The notes beneath the pieces are model-generated. The model made no database searches, had not been told where the DNA came from, and saw only the letters and a list, made by a program, of their open reading frames with translations. Shown in pieces: positions 28,986 to 36,709 of a stretch of 64,000 nucleotides of DNA. Made by a program: the position numbers and the translations under genes. This DNA comes from DRPN01 sp964599235 (lineage in GTDB: Bacteria > Bacteroidota > Bacteroidia > Bacteroidales > VadinHA17), in the NCBI GenBank assembly GCA_964599235.1, contig CAZRDX010000022.1:1-64000 (forward strand). Reading direction: 5' to 3'. Numbering within the stretch: position 1 is the first letter of the stretch; each line of letters opens with the position of its first letter.

Positions 28986-30338
28986 TCAGATCCACCCCAG
29001 GCCGTTGAGGAAGACCAGGGCAATGGCCAGAGGGGCGACGAAACGTACCAGAAAAGTGAAGACCGGCAGATAGGCCACCTGCAGGCGTCCCTGGTTGGAG
29101 AGCTCAGCTCGCACCCGGTCGGTGCCCATGAACCAGCCCACAAAAATGACGATGAAGAACCCCCCTACCGGCAACAGGATATTGGCCGTGGTGAAGTCGA
29201 GGATACCGAAGAAGTTCTGCCCCAGCAGCTGAAACCCGGAGAACCAGCCCCACGAACCGGCAGCAAAGATACCCAGCACCCCCACGGCTGCCGAAGCCAG
29301 CAGGGTGGCCGCACGACGGGAGATACGCAGCTCCTCGGAGAAAAAGGCCACGATCACCTCCAGCACCGAGATGGTGGAGGTAAGGGCTGCAATGGCCAGC
29401 AAGAGAAAGAAGATGATCGAAAAAAGGTATCCTCCGGGCATCTCCTGGAAGATGAGAGGCAATGTCTTGAACACCAGTCCTGTGCCGGCACCCGGCTCAA
29501 TACCAAAGGCAAAGACGGCCGGGAAGATGGCAATACCTGCCAGTACGGCAATGAGCGTATCCGCCAGCGTCACATTGAGCGCAGCGTTGCCCAGCCGCTC
29601 CTCCTTGCTGATGTACGAGCCGTAAGTGATCAGCGTCCCCATGCCTATGCTCAGGGAGAAGAAACCCTGTCCCAGAGCCTCCAGGATCGTCTCGGCCGAC
29701 ACCTTGGAGAAATCGGGACGGAAGAGGAACTTCAGCCCTTCCCCCGCTCCCGGCAGGGTGACCGCCCGGATATCCATCACCAGGATCAGGAGGAAAAGAA
29801 AAGGCATCAGCACCTTGGTATACTTCTCGATGCCCTTGCGCACCCCGGACACCACGATCCATGAGGTCATCCCCATGAAGATGAGGAACCATAGGACAGG
29901 CCGGAAAGTGCCGGCCCGGAAATGATCGAACATTACATTGATCTCATCGGAGCTCTTGCCCCGGAAACCGTTGATGACAGCCTGGTAAAGATATTCCAGT
30001 GTCCAGCCGGCCACAACAGTGTAAAAGGCCAGGATCATAAAAGCCGCCACAATGCCCATCATCCCCACCAGGTACCATGGACTGTCGGGGGCCAGTCTCC
30101 GGAAAGCACCGTAAGGGTTGCGCTGGGTGCTGCGGCCGATGGTGAACTCGGAAAGCATCACGGGAATGCCCACCATCGCCACCAGGATGAGGTAGATGAG
30201 CAGGAAGATACCGCCCCCGTTCTCTCCCAGAACATAAGGGAAACGCCAGATATTGCCCAGGCCGATGGCCGAGCCCGCTGCCGCGGCGATCACCCCGAAA
30301 CGGCTGCCAAAACTGTCCCTCTGTGATGTCTGCATCAT
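28986..30338 (-). CDS. SNF/NSS-family sodium-dependent transporter
   Basis: 450 residues with about 11 to 12 membrane helices. The diagnostic N-terminal motif is present: GSAIGLGNIWRFPYVLGENG (TM1, substrate and Na+ site), followed by GIPVMLSEFTIGR. LeuT-like prokaryotic members import amino acids or related amines with Na+. The last helix ends in VAPLAIALVFLNGLGWI. The substrate is unknown. The gene stands alone, 47 bp behind the helix-hairpin-helix gene's 5' end and divergent from pyruvate kinase. Confidence 0.95.
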   Translation of the reverse strand: MMQTSQRDSFGSRFGVIAAAAGSAIGLGNIWRFPYVLGENGGGIFLLIYLILVAMVGIPVMLSEFTIGRSTQRNPYGAFRRLAPDSPWYLVGMMGIVAAFMILAFYTVVAGWTLEYLYQAVINGFRGKSSDEINVMFDHFRAGTFRPVLWFLIFMGMTSWIVVSGVRKGIEKYTKVLMPFLFLLILVMDIRAVTLPGAGEGLKFLFRPDFSKVSAETILEALGQGFFSLSIGMGTLITYGSYISKEERLGNAALNVTLADTLIAVLAGIAIFPAVFAFGIEPGAGTGLVFKTLPLIFQEMPGGYLFSIIFFLLLAIAALTSTISVLEVIVAFFSEELRISRRAATLLASAAVGVLGIFAAGSWGWFSGFQLLGQNFFGILDFTTANILLPVGGFFIVIFVGWFMGTDRVRAELSNQGRLQVAYLPVFTFLVRFVAPLAIALVFLNGLGWI

Positions 30339-30476
30339 ACCGGATTTTGGTGGCGAAAATTCGCAAAAAACAATTATTTATCCAAGAAGAGCTCCGCCTT
30401 TCCTGCCGCATCATGAAAAATGTCCGTTCCTTGTATTATCTTTACGTCTTTGCCAAAGCTGAAAAAGACAATACCC

Positions 30477-31913
30477 ATGGACAAGCACATCTTCAAGAAG
30501 ACCAAGATCATCGCCACGCTGGGGCCGGCCTGCAGCGATCCGGCCGTGATGGAACGGATGGTCAGGGAAGGGGTGAACATCTTCCGTCTCAACTTCTCCC
30601 ACGGCACACACGAGCAGAAAGCGCGCGAGATACGCACCATCAAGGAGCTGCGGCAGCGGCTCGGCCATCCCATCGGCATCCTGGCCGACCTGCAGGGACC
30701 CAAGCTGCGCATCGGCAAGATCAAAGGCGGCACGGTGATGCTGCGCGACGGCGAGATGATCGAGATCACCAACACCGAATGTGAGGGCGACGAACACCGC
30801 GTCTATCTCAGCTATCATCAGTTCGCCAGCGATGTCAAGCCGGGCGATGCCGTCCTCATCGACGACGGCAAGATCAAACTCGAGGTGGTCGAGACCAACG
30901 GCCGTGATACCGTACGCGCCCGCATCGTCCACGGAGGCCCCCTCTCCTCCAACAAAGGTGTCAACCTGCCCCATACCAGCATCTCCCTGCCCAGCCTCAC
31001 GGAAAAAGACCTCGAGGATGCACGCTTCATCCTCGAACAGGAGGTCGACTGGATCGCTCTCTCCTTCGTACGCAAACCGGAAGATATCCTCGACCTGCAC
31101 GACGTGATCAAAAAACACGGAGGGAAGAACCAGCCCTGGATCATCTCCAAGATCGAGAAACCCGAAGCACTGAAGAACCTCGACCAGATCATCGACCTGT
31201 CAAAGGGCATCATGATCGCGCGGGGCGATCTGGGGGTGGAGGTCTCCTTCAGCCAGGTGCCGATCATTCAGAAGGAGATCATCCAGAAATGCATCGAACA
31301 GGCCAAGCCGGTGATCATCGCCACGCAGATGATGGAGAGCATGATCGAGAACTTCCGTCCCACACGCGCCGAGGCTACCGACGTGGCCAACGCCGTGCTC
31401 GACGGCGGCGACTGTCTCATGCTCAGCGGCGAGACCTCCGTGGGCAAGTATCCTGTGGAGGTGGTAACCAACATGCACAGCATCATCAGCTGGACCGAGA
31501 GCCACGGCTTTCATTACCTACGGGAACATCCCCCCACCCGGTTCTCCCCCACCTTCCTGCCTGAATCGGTCTGCTACCATGCCTGCAAGATGGCCGAACA
31601 GACACATGCCGAGGCGATCATCACCTTCACCTATTCGGGTTCGACCGCCCTTTATATCGCCAGCCACCGCCCCAACGCACGCATCTTCGCCTTCACACCC
31701 AACCGGGATCTCATCAACAAACTGGCACTGGTGTACAACGTCTATCCCTTCTACATGGAAGAGGTGGAAAAGATCGAGGATGCCGTGCAGAAATCGGTAC
31801 GCTTCCTCAAAGAGAAAGGACTCCTCGAGGACGACCAGGTGGTGGTGCATGTCGGCAGCACACCTGTCAACAAACGCGGCAAGACGAACGTGCTGAAGCT
31901 GAGCTACGTCTGA
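30477..31913 (+). CDS. pyk: Pyruvate kinase
   Basis: 478 residues from the ATG at 30477 (MDKHIFKKTKIIATLGPACS). Motifs: RLNFSHGTHEQKARE, LADLQGPKLRIGKI, the catalytic Lys region ISKIEKPEALKNLDQI, IMIARGDLGVEV and TQMMESMIENFRPTRAEATD with LMLSGETSVGKYPVE. Length and the absence of a C-terminal PEP-binding extension match the type common in Bacteroidota. It makes ATP and pyruvate from phosphoenolpyruvate. A near-consensus -7 element (TATCTTTA, 30437-30444) lies upstream. Confidence 0.97.
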   Translation: MDKHIFKKTKIIATLGPACSDPAVMERMVREGVNIFRLNFSHGTHEQKAREIRTIKELRQRLGHPIGILADLQGPKLRIGKIKGGTVMLRDGEMIEITNTECEGDEHRVYLSYHQFASDVKPGDAVLIDDGKIKLEVVETNGRDTVRARIVHGGPLSSNKGVNLPHTSISLPSLTEKDLEDARFILEQEVDWIALSFVRKPEDILDLHDVIKKHGGKNQPWIISKIEKPEALKNLDQIIDLSKGIMIARGDLGVEVSFSQVPIIQKEIIQKCIEQAKPVIIATQMMESMIENFRPTRAEATDVANAVLDGGDCLMLSGETSVGKYPVEVVTNMHSIISWTESHGFHYLREHPPTRFSPTFLPESVCYHACKMAEQTHAEAIITFTYSGSTALYIASHRPNARIFAFTPNRDLINKLALVYNVYPFYMEEVEKIEDAVQKSVRFLKEKGLLEDDQVVVHVGSTPVNKRGKTNVLKLSYV

Positions 31914-31960
31914 GCCCATCCTGGCGCCCCGCGGGCTGTCATTGTGCTCCGCAGGAGCCA

Positions 31961-34294
31961 TCAGAAAGGATAGCCGATGCCTATCTGGAGGGTCAGGTCG
32001 CGGCGCCAGCTGAAACGCCGGCCGAAAGGCACCCACTTGTTCCCGTCGGGCATGCCCGGATCGCGCATTTTGACCCCCAGGTCGGTACGGAAAATGAAAA
32101 AGTCGAAATCAAACCGCAGGCCCAGCCCGCTGCCAATGGCGATGTCGTCGAGGAACTTGTTGAACCGGAAAAGGGCTCCGGGACGGTCATCCTGCCGGCT
32201 GATGGCCCAGATGTTCCCCATATCGGTAAAAAGGGCGCCCTCCAGGATCCAGAACATCCGGAAACGGTACTCGACGTTCCATTCGAGCTTCATGTCCGCC
32301 GTCTGGTTGTAAAAATTGGAGTTCTCCTCCCGGTAGGATCCCGGCCCCAGCGACCGCACCTGCCAGGCACGCAGTCCGTTGGCACCGCCGGCATAATACT
32401 GCTTCTCAAAAGGCACCGCCCGCGAGTTGAGATACGGTACGGCCACACCCGCAAAAAAACGGTAGGTCATCGAAGAGACCTTATTGATGACGTTGGTGTA
32501 CCGGATGTCGATGTCTGTCTTGAAGTATTGGGCAAAGTTGAGCCCGAAGATGCGGTAGCTGCCGCTGCTGTCGGTGGCAGCGCCGGCAGCCCGGTAGCCG
32601 GCATACAGCATGTTGCCCGCCGCCTCGGCATTGATGCGCAGGAAAAAATGGTTCGACATCCGGTTGAGAGTCCCGGTATTGTAGATGTACGAATAGCTGG
32701 CTGCCGAGATGAAAACATCACGATAACTGTAGGCCATGTACGTGGTAGTATCGAGCTGCTCCAGGAAGGCCGAGTCGATGTACGGCAGCTTCACCGAGTT
32801 GAGGCTCAGCGGTGAAAGGACCTGCGAAACGTTCTGCGACGAACGCCACGAATAGCCCAGATGGGTGGTGAAGATGGTCCGGGTATAGTCGGGCCGGCGC
32901 TGATAGTTGAAGGTCATCCCTATCGTCGTCTTCGGAGCGTATTTCTTGACAAACTGCTCCTTGTTGAAAAAGGGTCCCAGGAACTTGCCGAACACCAGAC
33001 TGGCATTGAGGTCGGTGCCCACGATCCTCTTCAGCCCGTGTTTCTCCTGAGCCAGTGCCTCGAGCGACTGCTTGATGCCGATGTTGAAGTTCTCCGCCCC
33101 GTGAAAAAGGTTGCGGTGCAGATAGTTGAAGCTCAGGGCCACCCCCATGTTGCCCGAAGAGTTGGTGCCTTCCATCTCAATGGTGTAAGCCTGCTGCTTC
33201 ACGGGCGAGAGCTGCACATGACAGTCAAGCGGACGCAGACCGGACGTGTCCCCGCCCGGCACCTCCGAGAAATAGACATTGACGAACTTGTATACGTTCA
33301 GCCCCGCCAGATGACGACGCGTCAGCTCCACATCCTCCTGATTGTAGATCTGCCCGGGAAAGATATAGCTGGATTGCAGGATCACCTTTTTCTTCAGATA
33401 GTTGGAGTCCTCTTTCGAGACAAAGTAATAACCTTTCACCCGCGCGGTGTCCAGATCCTTGAAATAGGCCTGCTGCTGTCCGATGGCCTTCTGAGGATCG
33501 TAATCGACGAAAAAATAGACGTTGCGGATGCGGTAACGGGGATGGGGCACCTCCTCAAGCCCCTGGTCAGGAGTCTGCCTCAAGGCATACCCCACGATCA
33601 CGGAGATATCGAGCAGATGATCGCCCACGGTGGTGTCCACCTCGAAAGTGACATAATCCTTGAGAAAAGCATAATACCCGGAATCCCGGAACACCTTTTC
33701 CAGGTGGCTTCGCTCGTTCTCCAGATCGTCGACATTGAACACTTTGCCCGGATGGATGGCGGCATGAAGGGTATCGGCCAGCACCAGATCGCGTACGGAA
33801 GAGTCCTTCACGACATAGGTGATCCGCCGGATCACATAGGGCCGGCCCGTGCGGATGCCATACCACACCGCCGCCCGTTGTTTGGGACGGTACTCGATCG
33901 AATCGTCCACCACCGCATCGAAATAGCCGCGCGAACGGACATAGTTGCGTATCTGGGTGAGCGACCTGCCCACCTCCGAGGTGTCGAGGATCACCGGCGG
34001 CTCGCCCACCTTGCGCAGCCAGCGGTTGATGCGTTTCCGCTCATCGGGCCCCGACAGGTTGTAGATCATCAGCCCGAAACGCACCCCCAGAAAACGACGG
34101 TTGGGCTGCTGGGAGATGTAACTTTTGATATCGTCCTTGTTCACCTGCCCATTGCCCTCTTTCTCCAGTTCCACCCGGTTGCGGGTGAGCAGATAATCCC
34201 CCTCCGGCACGTAACGTACCGGCGAGCAGGAGACCGCTGCCAGCACCACCGGCAGAAGGATCGAAAGAACAAGATTTTTGTTATTTTTGGTCAC
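31961..34294 (-). CDS. tamL: Outer-membrane assembly lipoprotein TamL (BamA/TamA-like)
   Basis: About 777 residues when started at the GTG at 34294, which directly precedes a lipoprotein signal (MTKNNKNLVLSILLPVVLAAVSC). The upstream ATG at 34378 would add residues that overlap a TAnnTTTG promoter box, so I prefer GTG. POTRA-like repeats (LGVRFGLMIYNLSG, GYFDAVVDDSIEYRPK, IRRITYVVKDSSV) fill the first half and an Omp85 beta-barrel the second (VGTDLNASLVFGKFLGPFF, YYAGGANGLRAWQVRSLGPG), ending in DLTLQIGIGYPF. In Bacteroidota TamL replaces TamA as a lipid-anchored partner of TamB in envelope assembly. No tamB lies nearby. Confidence 0.88.
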   Translation of the reverse strand: MTKNNKNLVLSILLPVVLAAVSCSPVRYVPEGDYLLTRNRVELEKEGNGQVNKDDIKSYISQQPNRRFLGVRFGLMIYNLSGPDERKRINRWLRKVGEPPVILDTSEVGRSLTQIRNYVRSRGYFDAVVDDSIEYRPKQRAAVWYGIRTGRPYVIRRITYVVKDSSVRDLVLADTLHAAIHPGKVFNVDDLENERSHLEKVFRDSGYYAFLKDYVTFEVDTTVGDHLLDISVIVGYALRQTPDQGLEEVPHPRYRIRNVYFFVDYDPQKAIGQQQAYFKDLDTARVKGYYFVSKEDSNYLKKKVILQSSYIFPGQIYNQEDVELTRRHLAGLNVYKFVNVYFSEVPGGDTSGLRPLDCHVQLSPVKQQAYTIEMEGTNSSGNMGVALSFNYLHRNLFHGAENFNIGIKQSLEALAQEKHGLKRIVGTDLNASLVFGKFLGPFFNKEQFVKKYAPKTTIGMTFNYQRRPDYTRTIFTTHLGYSWRSSQNVSQVLSPLSLNSVKLPYIDSAFLEQLDTTTYMAYSYRDVFISAASYSYIYNTGTLNRMSNHFFLRINAEAAGNMLYAGYRAAGAATDSSGSYRIFGLNFAQYFKTDIDIRYTNVINKVSSMTYRFFAGVAVPYLNSRAVPFEKQYYAGGANGLRAWQVRSLGPGSYREENSNFYNQTADMKLEWNVEYRFRMFWILEGALFTDMGNIWAISRQDDRPGALFRFNKFLDDIAIGSGLGLRFDFDFFIFRTDLGVKMRDPGMPDGNKWVPFGRRFSWRRDLTLQIGIGYPF

Positions 34295-34339
34295 TTTTTC
34301 CAATTCCGCATCCGGCACAGTTCCTGGACGATGATCATA

Positions 34340-34347
34340 CAAATATA
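34340..34347 (-). promoter_or_regulatory. -7 promoter element of tamL, TATATTTG
   Basis: TATATTTG on the minus strand fits TAnnTTTG and lies 46 bp before the proposed GTG start of tamL. It argues against the ATG at 34378. No -33 box is evident. Confidence 0.45.
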
Positions 34348-34392
34348 CACAGGCCTTCGGAATCCGGGGCATCACCACAAGAGAATCCGCCC

Positions 34393-35211
34393 ATGATCAG
34401 CAAGAACAAGCTGAAGCTGCTGCGTTCCCTGGCGGTGCGCAAGCACCGTGAGGAGGAAGGCCTTTTCATCGCCGAGGGGGACAAGATCGTCCGGGATCTG
34501 CTGTCAGCAGAAGGCTGGAAGGTACGTTATCTCTTCGCCAAAAAAGAGTGGCTGCGCAAGCTTCCCGAAGAGATGGCAGCGGGTGTCGACGAGATCATCC
34601 CCGTGAGCTTTGATGAGCTGCGCCGGATATCTTACCTGAAGACCCCCCACAACGTGCTGGCGGTGGCGGAGCTGCCGGCCTGGGAGATCCCTTCGCGGGT
34701 GCCGGCGGGTGAGCTGGCCCTGGCCTTCGAGAACATCCAGGACCCGGGCAACCTCGGCACGATCATCCGCACGGCCAACTGGTTCGGCATACGTCATCTC
34801 TTCTGCTCCCCCGGCAGTGTCGACGTCTTCAACCCCAAGGTGGTCCAGGCCTCCATGGGAGCCTTCCTCCACGTACGGGTACACTATACCCTGCTGGAAG
34901 GCCTGCTGCTGCGCAGCCGGACCGCCGGCACCGCCATCTACGGCACCTTCCTCGAGGGCGAACCGCTCTTCCACGCCCCCCTCGAACAGGAAGCCCTCGT
35001 CATCTTCGGCAACGAATCGAAAGGCATCTCCCCGGCCCTCGCCGCACAGATCCCACGACGCCTGACCATCCCCCCCTACGGCGAGAAGGGAAAGATCACC
35101 AACTCGCTCAACATCTCCACCTCGGCCGCCGTGGTGTGCGCGTTCTTCCGCAGCCGCCACGGTCAGACATCACTCGAAATGGAAAGAAAGGACCCAGATC
35201 TGGGAACGTAA
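34393..35211 (+). CDS. SpoU/TrmH-family RNA 2'-O-methyltransferase
   Basis: 272 residues (MISKNKLKLLRSLAVRKHRE). An N-terminal L30e-like substrate-binding domain (EEGLFIAEGDKIVRDLLSAE) is followed by the knotted SPOUT domain: motif 1 ENIQDPGNLGTIIRTANWFG, motif 2 LVIFGNESKGISP and motif 3 LTIPPYGEKGKITNSLNIST. It should methylate ribose in rRNA or tRNA with S-adenosylmethionine; RlmB-like activity is likely but not certain. It is divergent from tamL, and its last 42 bp overlap the end of the convergent porT gene. Confidence 0.93.
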   Translation: MISKNKLKLLRSLAVRKHREEEGLFIAEGDKIVRDLLSAEGWKVRYLFAKKEWLRKLPEEMAAGVDEIIPVSFDELRRISYLKTPHNVLAVAELPAWEIPSRVPAGELALAFENIQDPGNLGTIIRTANWFGIRHLFCSPGSVDVFNPKVVQASMGAFLHVRVHYTLLEGLLLRSRTAGTAIYGTFLEGEPLFHAPLEQEALVIFGNESKGISPALAAQIPRRLTIPPYGEKGKITNSLNISTSAAVVCAFFRSRHGQTSLEMERKDPDLGT

Positions 35212-35874
35212 CCGCTGCAGGGCATGCACATACTCAGGATGCTCGGCCGGAGGCTCCGTCACCAGGATGTTGCGGAAACCGGTCGAGACCTTCAGCTCCG
35301 TGCTCAGCTTGAAATAAGGCAGATAAAAGTCGATGCCAAAACCCTCCTCGTGGTAAAGATCCGACTGTTGTAACCTGACATAGATCGCTTTATCGTCGTT
35401 GTACTTACGGCGGGCCGACATGTCCATCCGGTAATTGAAACCGGCCACCAGATAGGGACGCACGTTGTTCAGACGCTTGGCCTTGTACTTCAGCACCAAC
35501 GGGAACTCCAGGAATGACGACTCGATCTTCTGCTTGGAATAGTAAACACCCCCCGGCCTGTAGAAATAGAGATCGCGCTGACCGAACGCCAGACCCGGCA
35601 AAAAACGCAGATCAAGATATTTCATCAGCCGCAGGTCGGTCACCACCGAGACATTGAACCCCGGAAGCAGGTTGTTCACATTGGCGAACAAAGTATCCGT
35701 GTTCTGAGGCGTACTCTGGTTGGTGACATAGAAATCCATGGTGTTCAGCCCCAGCGTGAAACCGAAGTGGATCAGTTTGCTGTCCACCTTCTGGTAGTAC
35801 TTCACCTTTTTCTTCTGGGCATGGAGCGGAAGAAGCACGAACAACAGGAGGGATATGAAGAAGAGCTTTCTCAA
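35170..35874 (-). CDS. porT: Type IX secretion / gliding protein PorT
   Basis: About 234 residues from a TTG at 35874, which is preceded by an AAGGA-like sequence and gives a normal signal peptide (MRKLFFISLLLFVLLPLHAQ); the ATG at 35952 would put 26 charged residues in front of it. The mature protein is an outer-membrane barrel of the PorT family (HFGFTLGLNTMDFYVTNQST, RFLPGLAFGQRDLYFYRP, ESSFLEFPLVLKYKAKRLNN, LSTELKVSTGFRNIL). PorT is essential for T9SS in Porphyromonas, and porT next to ubiE is a frequent arrangement in Bacteroidota. It is the last gene of purL-ubiE-porT. The T9SS substrates at 44357 and 49811 fit a working system. Confidence 0.85.
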   Translation of the reverse strand: MRKLFFISLLLFVLLPLHAQKKKVKYYQKVDSKLIHFGFTLGLNTMDFYVTNQSTPQNTDTLFANVNNLLPGFNVSVVTDLRLMKYLDLRFLPGLAFGQRDLYFYRPGGVYYSKQKIESSFLEFPLVLKYKAKRLNNVRPYLVAGFNYRMDMSARRKYNDDKAIYVRLQQSDLYHEEGFGIDFYLPYFKLSTELKVSTGFRNILVTEPPAEHPEYVHALQRLRSQIWVLSFHFE

Positions 35875-35926
35875 TGGTCCTTCTTTTCTGTCAAGAACTC
35901 TTTCCCGGTAAAAATAGTATTTCTTT

Positions 35927-36709
35927 TCAAATCTCTTTTCCGGGATCTTCATTCCGACGTTCCCCGTTCTTTTTTCCGTAATAGGCGCTGACGATCCCGC
36001 CGGTGAATGTCGTGTAGGTACAATGTGTGAAGCCGCATTTCTCCATGATGGCTGTCAGCTCCTCCCGCTGGGGGAAGCGGCGTATCGACTCGGGCAGGTA
36101 AGTATAGGCATGGGGGTCGCCGGAGAAGATCCTGCCGGCGAGGGGCAGGAGGTGGTACAGGTAAAGACCGTAGAGGGCCTTGAGGGGTTGGCGTCGGGGG
36201 CGGGAGAACTCGAGGATGGCGGCGGTGCCGCCGGGCCGCAGCACACGAAGCATCTCACGCAGCCCCCGCTCCAGGGCGGTGAAGTTACGCACGCCGAAAG
36301 CCACGGTCACCACGTCGAAGCTCTCGTCGGCGAAAGGCAGGACCTCGGCAGCTCCCTCGACGAAGCGCACCCGCTCCGTCAGTCCGCGCCGTCTTGCTTT
36401 TTTCTCCCCTACACGCATCATCTCCCGTGAGACATCCATCCCCGTCACCCGGCAGCGGCACCGCCGCAACAGGGTGAAGGCCAGGTCGCCCGTGCCGGTG
36501 GCCACGTCAAGCACTTCCATGCCGTCACGCAACGGCAGACGCCGCACCAGACGCCGCCGCCACCGGCGGTCGATGCCCAGCGAAAGGAAATGGTTCAGAA
36601 AATCATACCACCCCGCAATGCGGTCGAACATGCTCCGAACATGCGATCCTTTCTCTTCCAGGATCTTCTGCGTGCCGTCGTCTAGGGCCACCCTTTCACT
36701 CCTCCTCAA
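35927..36709 (-). CDS. ubiE: Demethylmenaquinone methyltransferase UbiE/MenG
   Basis: 260 residues. SAM motif I is EVLDVATGTGDLAFTLL, followed by VTGMDVSREMMRVGEKKARR, AEVLPFADESFDVVTVAFGV and RNFTALERGLREMLRVLRPGG, all standard for UbiE. It makes menaquinone from demethylmenaquinone, the expected quinone in Bacteroidota. The start overlaps the purL stop by 14 bp, and porT follows 52 bp downstream. Confidence 0.95.
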   Translation of the reverse strand: MRRSERVALDDGTQKILEEKGSHVRSMFDRIAGWYDFLNHFLSLGIDRRWRRRLVRRLPLRDGMEVLDVATGTGDLAFTLLRRCRCRVTGMDVSREMMRVGEKKARRRGLTERVRFVEGAAEVLPFADESFDVVTVAFGVRNFTALERGLREMLRVLRPGGTAAILEFSRPRRQPLKALYGLYLYHLLPLAGRIFSGDPHAYTYLPESIRRFPQREELTAIMEKCGFTHCTYTTFTGGIVSAYYGKKNGERRNEDPGKEI

